From Ceratodon purpureus (Eukaryota; Streptophyta; Bryopsida; Pseudoditrichales; Ditrichaceae): a DNA stretch of 64,000 bases. The DNA lies in assembly GCA_014871385.1 (NCBI GenBank), contig CM026432.1, positions 9,823,419 to 9,887,418 on the forward strand. The letters are read 5' to 3'. How positions within the stretch are numbered: position 1 is the first letter of the stretch; every line of letters starts with the position of its first letter. This document shows, piece after piece, positions 51,626 to 64,000 of the stretch. The notes beneath the pieces are model-generated. The model saw only the letters and a program-made list of their open reading frames with translations, searched no databases and was not told the DNA's origin. Made by a program: the position numbers and the translations under genes.

Positions 51626-52793
51626 GCAGAGCTCGAGAAGGGGAGCTGAGTGAACTTGATAACACCCTGCTAACATGTCCTGCATATTACAGGATGGTGG
51701 TTCTGAAATTGACAAACAGAGTGGGTTGGTGCGTAGAGTGGAATGGCCCAATTCTGGTACTCTCCTGTCATTTGTCGTGTAGGGAAAGTATGTGAATATG
51801 ATGGGCACGGATTTTCATTTCTGTTGCTGTTGTCCATGACTGTGCAACGCGGGATAGGTCGAATATGATTGCTACAGGCATTTAACTTGTGTTGGTACCT
51901 GGAACGCTGATAGAACATACTAGTGTCAATATATGCCCAAGGCGAGAACCAATATTGCGGCTTGGGCTTCGGTATAGCTGTTCACTTCGGTCACGTATCT
52001 TTACTGCAATTTTTACATAGGCCAGGCTCTTACGAACTCAGAGTCGATTTTTCATGGAATATGTTATCTGGTTCATTGTTGTTTTCTGGAGATGCAGTGG
52101 ATACACTATGCTTCTGGTCTTAATAGTGCATCAATGGAGTGAGGATATGAATTTGGATTCATAAATACAATACATAGTGAACAGAAGAAGGCATATTGAC
52201 GGATCTTGTGCTGCCATGGTTGGTGTATGGTCCTGGGGACATTGTACATGTGTTTGCGAGCTAACCCCGTATCAGGCATTGCCATCAAAGAGTATTAGCT
52301 TTTCGACAGCCAAAATATCAGGTCCAGGTTTACTATCGTGATTTCGAAACCACGCCAGAAAACAATAAAATCATATTCTACTTTCACAACGCGGTTCACT
52401 ATAGAGGACGCTGTACAAACTGGACAGCTGTGCATTAACGAGAGAAATTAGTGGGTGCTTTGCAGCGTTTGAAAGTTCGAACTGCTGATTAGATGTCTGA
52501 GCAGTCTTACATTTGATGTGCCAATTACAAACTGGTTCCATTTCTGAATCTGTACTGTAGTCCCATTCTGGATTACTCGTAGCTGAACGTATCCAATTCC
52601 ATAACCATCATCTTCCAGAAATGCTGATCACTAGAGAAAACAGCTGAAGAACCTTGTTTTGAGTTGCCTTCAGCGTGGAGATTTCCCTCACAAAAGAGAC
52701 TACTACCACGGCACCTAACGTGGTCGAATGCATAGTGCTTCAAGTGCAACTAAACAAAAAGCAGTCTCGCAGTCAAGATACACGTAATGAAGT
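51626..52793. other. intergenic DNA, no gene recognised
   Basis: 3' region of the 807-residue gene converging on the minus-strand helicase fragment. Only short, unsupported open frames; no repeats of note. Confidence 0.5.
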
Positions 52794-55188
52794 CTAATCC
52801 GCCGTTGCCCCAGGTGTAGGGCGCATCTTCTTCCTCTGCCTCTTTTTTACATTCCGTTCCTTCTCCTTCTTACAACTCTGCTTGTTCACGGACTTGCCAA
52901 ACAATGAGGGTGCATCCCGCAAGCCAAAGCTCTTGGCCACATGACCCAGGTGGAGTTTCCCAACTTGAAAAGTTGACTTCAGTTCCCCTCTATGAGCAGC
53001 GTAAGCTCGCACATAGGACCGAAAGGAGTCTACTGGTAGCAGCCTAGCATCCGGCTGACAAGTCACAAATATCAACTGTTAGCTGTGCTGTGAATACGAA
53101 ATGCCTTGCGAGCATTCGAGAAGATACTGCAATATATAAAAAAGGGTATCCAGTCTTCTTTGTTCGCGACAGTGGGTAAGCAGCGGGTGAATCAGAAGGT
53201 ACCTTTGCAGCAACAAAAGCCTCAAGCGCCTTCTGCATCAACCCTGCAAGAGGATGCATCTCCACTGCCAGAAAGGAATCGTCTCTCTTCCCTCTCCTAT
53301 CTTGTAGCCCATCCTGCAATTGTGGCAATGAAAGCTCCTGTAATGATACGCCGTGCTTCTTCAACTCCTCCATGTACTCTGCCTCACTTGGTTGCAGGAA
53401 AAGAATAGCTTCTCCTTTCTGTCCCAGCCTTGTTGTCCTTCCAACTCTGTAGAACATTTTGTATACACTAGTCAACCCACACGACTACAAACCAAACTGC
53501 TGAATGTTGTCTGTAAGAGAAAATCTTGATTTTTAAGGGCTGTTAAATAGTTCACAACAGGGCAGAAAGTCGAGGTCAGAACATATACTTTGTTCAACAA
53601 TTTGCACAGGTCCCTAATGTCTACATGAATCTTGAACTTTTAAAAGACAAAATAAACACTAAGTACTATTACTTCAGCTAAAAAACGGAACCATTCTCTC
53701 ACCCCCTGCACAACTTTGAACCTCAACACCTGTAGATCGAATCCCAACAACAATGATGGTCGCCAACCTAATATCTATCATAAAAGTTCAAAATTTTACA
53801 CCTACCACAAGCACAACATCACTAACCTGGCAACAACTCCTGAAAGGTTCTCACCTGTGTACATATTCAGCAGCATCGCCTGGGGGTTCATACTGGACAA
53901 TGCCTGAAATATTTTGGAAGTCCAGTCCCCTAGCTGCAACATCTGTACAAAGCAAGATCGCAGAACTTGCTTTTCCAAACTGATTATATGCTTCTGTCCG
54001 ATCTTTCTGAGCCATGCTGCCATGAAGACGGAAGGCTTTACATCCAAGGAGCATCCTCTCATCCTTCCCTCCCCCATCTTTCCAGGGTGTGGGAGACCAC
54101 CGAAATTCATTGACAACTGTGTAGTGGAAATCTACCGCGTCACAAGTAGAAAAGAAGACAAGTAGCTGTTGAAGCACAAACAACACCCCACACAAAATAA
54201 TGAGAAACATAAAACTTATCACATCGGGGAATTAGGTCCATAAAAAGAGTCAACATGTGTTACTTTTCACTCGCAAATTTCTAAGATTGCCTTCCGCGAT
54301 AGACCGAAAGTACTCTTCAACACAAAATAAATTGCTACTAACGCAAGTGAGTTTGGACTACTAATTTTCCTAAGGCATGAAATCCATCCAAAGTTTCTCT
54401 TGACCTCGTAAATTGGCTACAGGAATGCGAACATCCATTCACTTTTATAAAGCTCAGAAAGCATATCATAACTTCAGGCCAACACAAGACCGTTAAAAGA
54501 GAAACCAAAATACCTTACAAGAACTGTTCCCTTGAGATTTTTGTTGGAGAAGACCTAATAGAGCAACCAGTCGAAGACTACAAGGCACTGCATACAAAAC
54601 AGTCAATAACATGATAATTACCAACCATCTCCAGGTCCTTGAAGAGAAAGGCAAGAGCAGCTCCAAAGAAAGGGTGAAACGCATTAACTTAGGCTTAACG
54701 ACTTGTATGATATAACCTCGTATAAAAACAATCACCAAAACACGTCGTTCTCTTGATGATCAGATTTCCTCAATTAAATAAATCCTTTACACACAGGATT
54801 CTAGTAGTGAATGTTTTTCCCCAATGAAGTAGAATTAGCAAGGGTACGTGATCTAACATACCTTTAAGTAAACTTTGGACCAACTGTGAACATACCTTTA
54901 CACCAATGTTGCCCACTCCATACAGGCTTACTATAAGAGGTCCTACTAATTAGCATTCATGAAAACAATATGTTATCATCTAATCTGATCCTTGAATTGT
55001 GACTACTGACCTTTGCGAAGACGGGCTTTCTCTTTAGATCGATTCTTGCCCCCCATCACACAGCCAGGTACCAGCCAATGCAAACGGTGCACTACCTGCT
55101 CTGCTACAGCACAAACCTGCAAACAAAGCTCTCGAGTTGGGACAAGCACCAACGCTGTCACCCCATCAGTTAGAATCTCCCTCAAACT
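52794..55188 (-). pseudogene. Dbp7/DDX31-type RNA helicase lacking the DEAD box
   Basis: Minus-strand exons ~55188-55011, 54587-54514, 54165-53855, 53446-53203 and 53054-52794. The first gives [14 protein letters not shown] (motif Ia) and [17 protein letters not shown], specific to the Dbp7/DDX31 (plant RH17) branch, a nucleolar helicase in 60S subunit assembly. The rest gives LRLVALLGLLQQKSQGN, LLVFFSTCDAVDFHY (motif IV), ILLCTDVAARGLD (V), HRVGRTTRLGQKG (VI) and the family C-terminus AYAAHRGELKSTFQVGKLHL. Motif I (AxTGSGKT) upstream and motifs Ib, II (DEAD) and III (SAT) between exons 1 and 2 are missing; I searched 54588-55010 and found neither. The two exons flanking the gap still join in phase (AAA-G/TG-CCT), so the lost exons were removed cleanly. 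ATPase activity is impossible from this copy. A functional copy is expected elsewhere. Confidence 0.85.
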
Positions 55189-55611
55189 CTTTCTTCAAAA
55201 CCATTTACACAATTGAGAAAAGCAAAGGCACTACACAGAATACCTCTTACACGAAAGAAAATGACAACAGGAAGTGACCCAACGTCATCCAAAATCACAT
55301 CCCCAAAACTGAACATAAAATGCGCTTCAGAATTTCAGAAGTTGCAGTACGCAGTTCAATACCTTCCGAGCATCGAACGACTTGCGAAGTATTGTAAGGC
55401 CGCAACGAGGCAGGATTCCGGGCTGCACACCCATCGGACATTACACATTATAAAAAAATTATATCAAGTAACATTACACCTCATCTCACATCATCCTATC
55501 CAATCCTCAACCCAAAAACCCTAAACCCCGCACCAAAACTCAAACTCAATTTATCCAAAACAACCAGCATTCAATCCTCAATTCTCGACTATTCCAGTTT
55601 CAGAAACTCAC

Positions 55612-55935
55612 CTCACAACGGAGCGCTACACCAGTGGACTCCAGCACAGCATCCGAAACCTCAAAGTAGTCTTTCCCCAAGTCGCTCTCCAGCAGAACCT
55701 CAACTCCAAAGACTCGAAAGCACCCAACGCTCCTCATCTGCGTGCTGTCCCGGGTCATAGTCCTGGCCTCCTGCTGTCGCTCCTTAGCAACATCGTCCTT
55801 CCTCCTGAAGTAACTCCCTTTCTTCGCATAGCTCCTCTCAACAGAATCATAGAACCCCCTCTTGCTCTTGCTCTTGCCCTTACTGTCTGTCCTCCCCCGC
55901 ACAGCTGCGCTTCTCACAACCCCAACACTCACCAT
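55612..55935 (-). pseudogene. isolated N-terminal exon, possible FAD-dependent oxidoreductase
   Basis: An open minus-strand exon from ATG at 55935 to a GTGAGT donor after 55612. It starts MVSVGVVRSAAVRGRTDSKG, is Lys/Arg/Ser-rich (transit-peptide-like) and ends RVFGVEVLLESDLGKDYFEV SDAVLESTG. The latter resembles the start of the conserved region of a chloroplast-targeted FAD/NAD(P)-binding oxidoreductase family (pattern R-x-F-x-V-x-[VI]-x-x-E-x-D-x-GKD). The rest of that protein is not found downstream. It could instead be a first exon attached to the adjacent helicase piece. Low certainty. Confidence 0.35.
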
Positions 55936-56854
55936 CTCACCCCTCTGTGCTGGGCCCAATTGCTGGAACCCCTTGGGCAGCTATGGCATGTACAGCGACT
56001 CCCTCAAGTTCTGGCTCGCCATGGAGAGCGACATGGCTGTCAATTGTCCCCCCAAAAACCAGAACCCAACCTCTACAACGACACCCACAGCCTCAATTCC
56101 CCTGAGCTCGCAATCACCTTCACTGCCATCAAATCTCCATCAAAACTGGAGCAAAACTCTTCAGAAATGGGTCAAAACTCGTCAGAAAAAGGTCAGAAAA
56201 GATGCATTTGATTCATACATGGATCTAAAATACAAATTGTAACTCCAAATCGCTTCGATTCGATTGAAAACTCTGCGAAATCGGATTCTGCTTCAGACAC
56301 TCTTCTATGTCCAGCTCTACTGTGTGAACAAACTGGAACCAGAATTCGGTGACGGTTCTTGGTCTTGGCGGTAATCGGGTTCATTCGGCCTGGGACTTGA
56401 TTCATTTGACATGTACGTGATTGTCCCATGATCCATTTCATCCCTCCTGTCCAGTAAATCCAATACGTGGCATCTGGTCTGCTGAATCTGAATGGCAGAG
56501 GACCTAAATAGTCATTTCGAGGGACCTGGTTAGCCTGTAGAGAGATAGACTGTGACAACTTGGGGAGAGTGGGGCGTGACAGTTGAGAGGTGTGAGAGAG
56601 ACTTCCCTGCTTTCTGTGAGGGAGATTTCCTGGGTTCAGCCTGAGCCATGATGTGTTTGTTGGATTTGATGGCGGAGCAAGTATGCTACTCTATAATGTG
56701 TTCATCCAGGGTTTTTGTGCGTACCTCCTCGTGTTGTGTTCGTATGAGAGTCTGGTGGAGATTGCTGGAGAGGCACAGAAGAGTAGTTAGCTGTGTTGGG
56801 TGTGGCGGACTGTGTCTTACTTTGATCTGCTGAGGTGCTGTGCGAGTCGTCGCC

Positions 56855-57526
56855 ATGGATCGTGATCGCGGTATATTGCTGGCATGGCTGTCTCTCGTTT
56901 ATATCCGTCGCAATGCGAAGAATTTCAATGATACATTGAAACTTGATCTGCCGGACTTACCTCATCTGAGTAAGCTCTTAGCGAAATCATGGGTTTATGA
57001 CTGGACGGAGGATTGTTACCAGGAGGTTGTCAAGTTCGGGGAGCGAGCCGGGTTCCCAATCTCCGCCTTCCTTGCTGAATTGGGATTGCCCGGCGATTCG
57101 TTTGGGAGTTGCGGAGGACATCCAATCACTCTCGATACGACTTCTGAGGAGCTTCTGACCTCTTCCTCCGAGTTTGGGTCTATGAAGGCGGAGCCGGGTA
57201 CTTCGCTTGATGAGGCTACTGTGGGCGCAGGCGTGGAGTACCCTTGTCCGATCATGGAAGACGAGGTCATGGCTGAGGCTGAGTCTCCCCTGGTGCCCGG
57301 TGTCGGCGCAGGGGGAGAGCTGATTGTTGCACCAGAGGTCTTGGCAGCTTTCGATCCATCGGCTCCATTTCCGGCTCCCGTGAATCCAGTGGTAATTACT
57401 GAGGCAGGTGTTAGCAGGGCGGCGGCGTCAGGGGCATCGGTGTTGCCAATGGCAGTTTATTCCGCCTCCGAGGTGTGCTGCTGTGACAACGATGCGGGGG
57501 AGGGACCTGCACCAGACGAGGTTTGA
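56855..57526 (+). CDS. hypothetical protein, 223 aa
   Basis: Single open frame from ATG (GTCGCCATGG context) to TGA. Residues 1-90 look globular and helical (KLLAKSWVYDWTEDCYQEVV, FGERAGFPISAFLAELGLPG). The remainder is Pro/Ala/Glu/Ser-rich and probably disordered, ending near CCCDNDAGEG. The ORF is GC-rich relative to its flanks and has no introns. I recognise no family. It is the only intact plus-strand ORF inside a stretch of broken minus-strand genes, so it may be a resident gene or a transposon accessory ORF. Confidence 0.45.
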   Translation: MDRDRGILLAWLSLVYIRRNAKNFNDTLKLDLPDLPHLSKLLAKSWVYDWTEDCYQEVVKFGERAGFPISAFLAELGLPGDSFGSCGGHPITLDTTSEELLTSSSEFGSMKAEPGTSLDEATVGAGVEYPCPIMEDEVMAEAESPLVPGVGAGGELIVAPEVLAAFDPSAPFPAPVNPVVITEAGVSRAAASGASVLPMAVYSASEVCCCDNDAGEGPAPDEV

Positions 57527-58884
57527 GTGATTCATGTGTTTCCGTGTCATGGCTGTGGTTCGGGGATGGGGGCTACATCGAGAAGGGCCTCCTGCCATGG
57601 GTTTGGGTTTCTGCAGTTTGAAGGGTTTTGTATAAGAGACTTGAACTAGGGAATTGTTCGTATAATGATCAGATAGCTCGTTGGGACTAAGATCAGACCT
57701 TACCTGAATGTGTGGAGTTTTGTTACCAGCCTAGTCGGGCCTTGTGCGTCACTGAGACATACGCACAATGGTGTCGTGTTACCTGGAATGACAATTGTTA
57801 GGATACCTATCAAAATATATGTAGGAAAAGGAACCAACAGCTTGATCTTGTTCCTGAGACTCTAAGTGATGTCAAGACTCGCTGTGTGAACTTGAGCTCT
57901 GTGTAGTTTTGAATATACCGATGGGTTTAATTGGGGGGGAAATTTGATGTTGTGGCTGATGCTGGGTGATCCATCTTTGCTAGTCTGCATGCTTGGTGAT
58001 GATGAAATGGGATCGTCTGGTTGTCGTCTGTGTTGCTGTGCCCCATGTCCTCTCTTTGCTCTTGTCCATATCTGCCTTATGCCTCGATCATGAAGCACTC
58101 CAGCACCGGCGCGTTACACACAGAGAGAGGTTTAAGTCGTGAGTTAAAATATAGCAAAGAGTAGATCAAAATGAAGCTATTGAAGAGGTGATAATTCAAT
58201 TGAACACATGGAAATGAAATTTAGCCACCGTTTTCTCTGCAGAAAGACTCACTTATGGTATTCAATGATGAGATTACTCGAATCTGCAAATTCAATCTTA
58301 ACAGCGAGATTCCCTTCACTTTTCAGTTCCACTTTCACTGTAAATTCACGTCTACTTTGTGTGACCTCCACTTTCACTGTAAATTCACGTTACTTTGTGT
58401 GACCACTGTTTATGGGATGTGTTTCTACTTTATTACTTCTCAAACACTTCCCCACTTAAACAACACTGTCTCCGACATTGTGCCACTTCACTTTCTCCCT
58501 CCCATGTACTTGTGCTACTACGTGTCGAGATGAAAAGTGAATTTCACAGTAAGCGTTCACTGAATAGTAGCTGATCCCGGGCTCAAGCGTTTCTGAAGCT
58601 AAACACATCCTACTTATAAATGACTTTAACAAAAGGGATGGAAGGTTAATAGGTATCTTTAAGTGAACAGTGAATCTGCAAGTGCAGGGTTCCCCGTACT
58701 CACAGAGGAACAACTGAAACAAGCACCTCTGAAGTGCACTCACCTGGAAAAAAGACTCCACCGATTTCGACACTTCACTTTTCAGTTGAGCAACACTGTA
58801 TCCGCTCATGTCAGGCCCTTACAAGCACATGAGCCAGGCCTCAACTCCGCACAATAAGATCAGGAAATGCTGGATTAATGTGCT
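57527..58884. other. intergenic DNA with short repeats
   Basis: No gene recognised. At about 58327-58405 a ~38-bp unit containing CCACTTTCACTGTAAATTCACG and ACTTTGTGTGACC (written in two parts) occurs twice in tandem. Related CACTTCACTTT and AACACTGTMTCCG motifs recur at 58460-58500 and 58770-58800, suggesting a decayed small transposon. Confidence 0.4.
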
Positions 58885-59939
<1,055 letters not shown>

Positions 59940-59959
59940 AGATGAGCATTGAGTTCAAC

Positions 59960-60301
59960 CTGATGTGCTTCAGCCGCTCCGTAAAAGCTGCAAGTTGTGC
60001 CTCTGGACTTTCCACCATATTTCGCAGAGAAGGATGGAGGCCTTCACGAGAAAAGCCCTTAGCCCTTAGCTCGCTTGTTCCATGCTCGGCGGGACTGTAG
60101 GGTACTGAACAGCCACTTCCACTTCCCCGCATACGCTGGAAAGTAGCATGCGAGCTCCAATGTGAGAACACTTTGCAAATACACACCTTCGAGGGAGTAG
60201 TTGGGAGGCCTGACAATCAAGCCTACCCATTGCGGCTCACCGAACAGAAGTCCCTTTGTAATTGCTGGTTTGATTTCTACCAACGCTTGTGGTTTCGCAA
60301 C
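59960..60301 (-). pseudogene. orphan exon(s) of an unidentified gene
   Basis: A minus-strand exon 60301-60185 with clean acceptor (TTCACAG) and donor (GTGTGT) reads AKPQALVEIKPAITKGLLFG then EPQWVGLIVRPPNYSLE. It is followed by a second open stretch at about 60160-59960 with SLRNMVESPEAQLAAFTERL. Both look like genuine conserved protein, but I could not name the family. With no start, no stop and no other exons, it is one more gene fragment in this cluster. Confidence 0.45.
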
Positions 60302-60756
60302 CTGTGAACACAGTTACCCGAAATTAGCTTCAAAAATTCCAGAACTCAAGACTTATGACCACAAATGCAAGCAAAACCGGTCACCACCTTCTGAAGAGCA
60401 CACATACCATAAAGATTGGGATCAAATAGTGGAATCTGGTAAGTTTCTGAACTTGGAGATAAGGCCAAACCTGGTCAATGATCACCAACTAGGAATACAC
60501 ACATGGTAATAACGATCACTAACGAGGAATACATAGCATAACGACCATTGTCCAGGAAGCTGCGAGAGTAAGAGGAAGAAATTGATAACCTCCAGCACAG
60601 TCCGAAGAGGTTTTTCGTTACTTAAATAATCATCGCTATCTGAGGGCCCACCCTTCGAACTTGCAGCACTTGTGGTACAGTAAGTATGCGAGCGCAGCTT
60701 AACTTGCCCAATATGGCCGGTTAATACCCCTAGACGGGTGGAGGACCCTTTTTTTT

Positions 60757-60990
60757 GCAATTTTGCAATTTTGCAATTTTGCAATTTTGCAATTTTGCAA
60801 TTTTGCAATTTTGCAATTTTGCAATTTTGCAATTTCGCAATTTTGCAATTTTGCAATTTCGCAATTTTGCAATTTCGCAATTTCGCAATTTTGCAATTTC
60901 GCAATTTTGCAATTTCGCAATTTTGCAATTTTGCAATTTCGCAATTTTGCAATTTCGCAATTTGCAATTTTGCAATTTTGCAATTCTGCA
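60757..60990. repeat. 8-bp tandem repeat (GCAATTTT/GCAATTTC)n
   Basis: About 29 nearly perfect octamers, GCAATTTT interspersed with GCAATTTC, with a single 7-bp unit near 60960. Because 8 is not a multiple of three, all frames on both strands stay open and give periodic Ile-Ala-Lys-Leu-Gln-Asn-Cys or Phe-Cys-Asn peptides; these are artefacts. The array ends ~23 bases from the stop codon of the TTC1-like gene, in what would be its 3' untranslated region. Confidence 0.95.
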
Positions 60991-61012
60991 AAAGTGGGCA
61001 GACTGGCTTGGT

Positions 61013-63411
61013 TTAGCTTTTGCCGAAAGAGATGGAATAGCTTCCAGTATTAGGATCCTTCACTGCCTTAAAATCGTCCACGCTCATACCAAACTTTCCG
61101 AGCACATTGTTACCAAGCTCCTTCAACTTACCTGCTCAAAGACATTGTCAAGGAGTAAATACTACACTTGGATCAAGTGAAAACCGATTGAAAGACATCT
61201 GCATCAAGTGCATTGGGTGCACCCGATCACTAGGGGAAAAAAGAGTAATAAAGAGCCCACTGAACAGAAACAGTGCGATTACATTTAACATAAGATTCAA
61301 CCAGGCTTGAGAGATAACAGTTCACTCAAGGGTTGGGAGTCCATCTTACCAATCATTTCTTCTTTGAGTTCCTCTCTTTTCTTTTCGACGATTGGTTCCA
61401 ACCTGATAATGGACACGCGGGCGACTTTGTTGGAAGGATCGAGTTCAAGGGCTTTCTTCAAGTCTGTAACAGAACCACTTGTTACTATGAGCTGCACTTT
61501 GCCCCATAATAATTCATCATAAACCCTGCATCACTGATTTTGAAAGTTACATCCATTACAGGCAACTCTAAAACAACTTCATATTTAAGATAGCTGCCCT
61601 ATTCATCACAACCACAATGGCAGGAGAAATCATACTCTGAATATACACTACATGGGCATTCAGTCTCACTTTCAAGTCTCATTATCCATACCAGAAAGAG
61701 CTTCGGTATAACTTTTCAAGACTCTCATTAGCCTGAGCACGCCTCATTAAAGCTTTCACATAGTTCGGATCAAGTTCTAGAGCTTTCGTGCTCTCCGTCA
61801 CTGCATCCTTGTAATTTTTCTGCAAAATAGAAACGAAACCCAAGCACTTCAATGATCAACATATTTCCAAGGCACTAAGATCTGCTCAACAACCATGTAT
61901 TTACTTTCCTAATTCCACACCCACAGCTCAATCATACAAAGTAGCTTCATATTCTCATAGAAAACAAGAGGGACAATATAGCGTCGTTCAAACAAATGCC
62001 ACATCACAGATAGCTGTAGCATTTAATTAATTATCATCAATAACTACCTGAGACTTTGAGAAGAGACAGATTGTGAGTACATCGAGAGTGTAACTGAGAC
62101 ATGTACACGTCTAGAGTTGTGGAGACTTTCGGTATATTACCAGATTGATTTCACAGATAGCTCGATTTGAGTAGCATTGTGCACGCAGCTCATTTGCACT
62201 TGGATCATTGGCAACACCTTCCAATGCACTAGCATAACATTCCAAGGCCTCCGAGTACTTGCCAGCAACATACAAAGAGTTGCCCTGTGACTTAGCTTCA
62301 TTTGCTAACGATAAAGCCTTCTGTATTCACTCATCGCAAATACACTTCATCAGAATTTCCAAAAAGAAAAGCACGACGCACAAGATCGTATAATCTAATA
62401 TGGCACCACTATATGTGATCAGGAGAACCATTTCTTATTTGATTATCTGTTAATATGAACAATCAAAAAGTTCTATGATTTCTTCAACAAGAGCCCGCCA
62501 ATTCTGCAACAAGAGACTTCACACGAGCAAAAAGGTGTTTGAAAAGTTAGTAAATTACTAACCACATACCAAAAGGAAAGCTTGTAACCTATACTTCACT
62601 CACCGCTCGTAGCTCCTCCTCTGTCAAAGCGTCCTCAAAATGATCCTCATTGTTTTCTGATGTAGTAGCTGCTTTCTCGTCTGAACTTGCAGGGTCGCCA
62701 CTGTGAGAAACATCGTCCGCCTCTTCACTTCCTTCGCTAGCAGTCTCCCATCCATCTCCTTCACCATCAGCATGCGAGTCGCCTTTCTTTTTGGATTTGG
62801 CTTGTCGTGCACCTTCTATGAAATCAACGTCAACACATTTTGAAGTTGGTGTCACGATTCCAAGAACATATCATCATAATGGTACTTCAGAATAACACAT
62901 GTTCAGATGAGAGCCTACTATGCACCTCTATTTCTAAAATATGCTTTATCACCTCGACGTGATCAACAGAGACAGTTGTCTAGTAGAGTTCATGGCTTCA
63001 GTTGCAAAAAGATTCGAAAGTATGGTCCGATATCATTAATGAGTGTTCCTATATTTTGGTTTAGTCTCCGTAAGCAGCATAAATAGAATTTGAGTTACAG
63101 ATATGGGTTTAAGGAAAGAATAAATAAATACCCGTTCTCAACTTCTCAGCGTGTCATCGGGATGGCCAGTGAGTTGGGCAGCTTGAGCAGGAGTCTCTGT
63201 TAGGGACTCATTGCTCTGCGGTTGTGCACCTCCCGAGGTAGGTTGGACAGTGGGGGTCCTTTCCTTCTGCTGGTGTGCTATCCGTTCTGATTGACGCAGC
63301 TTCTTGGGTGATAGGAGAAGCCGACTTGAGATTCTTCTTAGGTTTCCGCTGCTCATATTCAGGAGCGTCATCTTCTGCAAGCTCAATAAGCACCCATTTT
63401 CTCTGCTCACA
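61013..63411 (-). pseudogene. TTC1-like tetratricopeptide protein with frameshift
   Basis: Minus-strand exons ~62855-62604 (acidic linker), 62320-62141, 61819-61692, 61463-61350 and 61131-61013. They give three TPRs (NEAKSQGNSLYVAGKYSEAL; ESTKALELDPNYVKALMRRA; DLKKALELDPSNK) and the TTC1 C-terminus KEEMIGKLKELGNNVLGKFG ... NTGSYSISFG. TTC1 is a small cytosolic co-chaperone that binds Hsp70/Hsp90 and some G-alpha subunits. The 128-bp exon 61819-61692 is out of phase with the next: after ...SLEKL one extra base (near 61706) breaks the frame, and removing it would restore TEALSD at the splice. An upstream open stretch at 63411-63208 (VLIELAEDDAPEYEQRKPKK) may be the first exon, but no in-frame ATG is visible. 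The indel could be real or an assembly error. Exon borders are otherwise canonical. Confidence 0.75.
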
Positions 63412-63446
63412 AACCTTAAGCAGAGTATACCCTGATTGATGGACAT

Positions 63447-64000
63447 AAAAGGAACGTCACCAAGTGATCATGAGCTCACCTGACAACCCGCTCTCCACGC
63501 CATGACATCAAAAACTTAGATAAACTAAAACCAGAAACAGCATCAAGCATTCGGACACAATTAACCCTGGGACTGATGCCAGATCGAGACTAGAAACTCA
63601 CACGATTTGAAAACGCAATTACAGATTGACGATTCCACTCACCATAAAACATGCTTATTCAATTAACTCCTAAGCATCCAAAACGCTCAATTAACAGAGT
63701 CGCCATTGCCAGCAAAACCAAAACCCTAACCGCATCACATCGACCAAACATTCGACCAAAAACTTCCAACATCTCAAAATCCTGGCTTGTTCTACAATTG
63801 TAAACTCCTCTGTCGATTGCGTGATAGAACAAGGAAGCAATCAAACCAAATGTAACTGACATATCCAGTTAAGGTATACAAGTCTGATAAGTGATATGAA
63901 AGGAATAAGCAACACCAAAGTCTAAAAGAGTCCGTTATGAATCAGGTCAAGCAACGATCTTGCAAAGAAGTGAGATCGTCACTGCCAGCAATTACTTCCC
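63447..64000. other. no gene recognised at the window end
   Basis: Upstream region of the TTC1-like gene; a minus-strand 67-codon open frame at 63659-63862 has no recognisable domain. The window ends inside anonymous sequence. Confidence 0.4.

Noticed and set aside
60482-61180. Long frames encoding Ile-Ala-Lys-Leu-Gln-Asn-Cys or Phe-Cys-Asn repeats
   Set aside because: They are caused by the 8-bp repeat, which is open in every frame on both strands.

Overview
This is nuclear DNA from a land plant, most likely a bryophyte and probably a moss. The supporting signs are GT-AG introns that are short to medium and AT-rich, a canonical three-exon gene for cytosolic ribosomal protein uL6 (RPL9), a plant SRC2-type C2 protein, plant CACTA transposon relics, and several long proteins that I can relate only to bryophyte-type families. 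Species assignment is inference; no single feature fixes it. Gene density is low, and large parts are AT-rich transposon-derived or featureless DNA.

Layout. 1-4.3 kb: strand-asymmetric low-complexity DNA, then two adjacent inverted-repeat elements. 4.3-5.8 kb: an intronless atypical protein kinase. 7.646-13.680 kb: a 6.0-kb CACTA (En/Spm) element with both ends, a 3-bp target duplication and a decayed transposase. 14.8 kb: a perfectly bounded CACTA-type MITE. 18.5-19.8 kb: RPL9. 22.5-23.6 kb: C2-domain gene (minus strand). 27.7-30.7 kb: a decayed DUF7869-type transposon protein (minus strand). 33.4-39 kb: a duplicated AT-rich block followed by GC-rich minisatellites. 40.4-44.7 kb: a long, decayed gene with a ParB-like GQHT motif and a possible methyltransferase-like C-terminal half. 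45.4-51.6 kb: a three-exon gene for an 807-residue uncharacterised protein with a coiled coil and a Cys/His cluster. 52.8-63.4 kb: a run of broken housekeeping-gene pieces on the minus strand (Dbp7/DDX31-type RNA helicase without its DEAD box, two MCM4 exons, a TTC1-type TPR protein with a frameshift, plus two less certain fragments), with one small intact plus-strand ORF between them.

The most interesting part is 27.7-44.7 kb. Two transposon-like genes are transcribed away from each other. A 24-bp, largely palindromic motif (first half TCCAGTAGTCAA) occurs five times: as a perfect palindrome upstream of the DUF7869 gene, twice in the leader of the ParB-like gene, and once in each of that gene's two introns. 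Both genes carry in-frame stop codons that each fit a single C-to-T change, as expected from deamination of methylated, silenced DNA. I propose that these belong to one mobile-element system, or at least share a regulator; this is inference.

The clearly intact genes are RPL9, the C2 gene, the kinase and the 807-residue gene. They show no operon-like or pathway relationship to one another.
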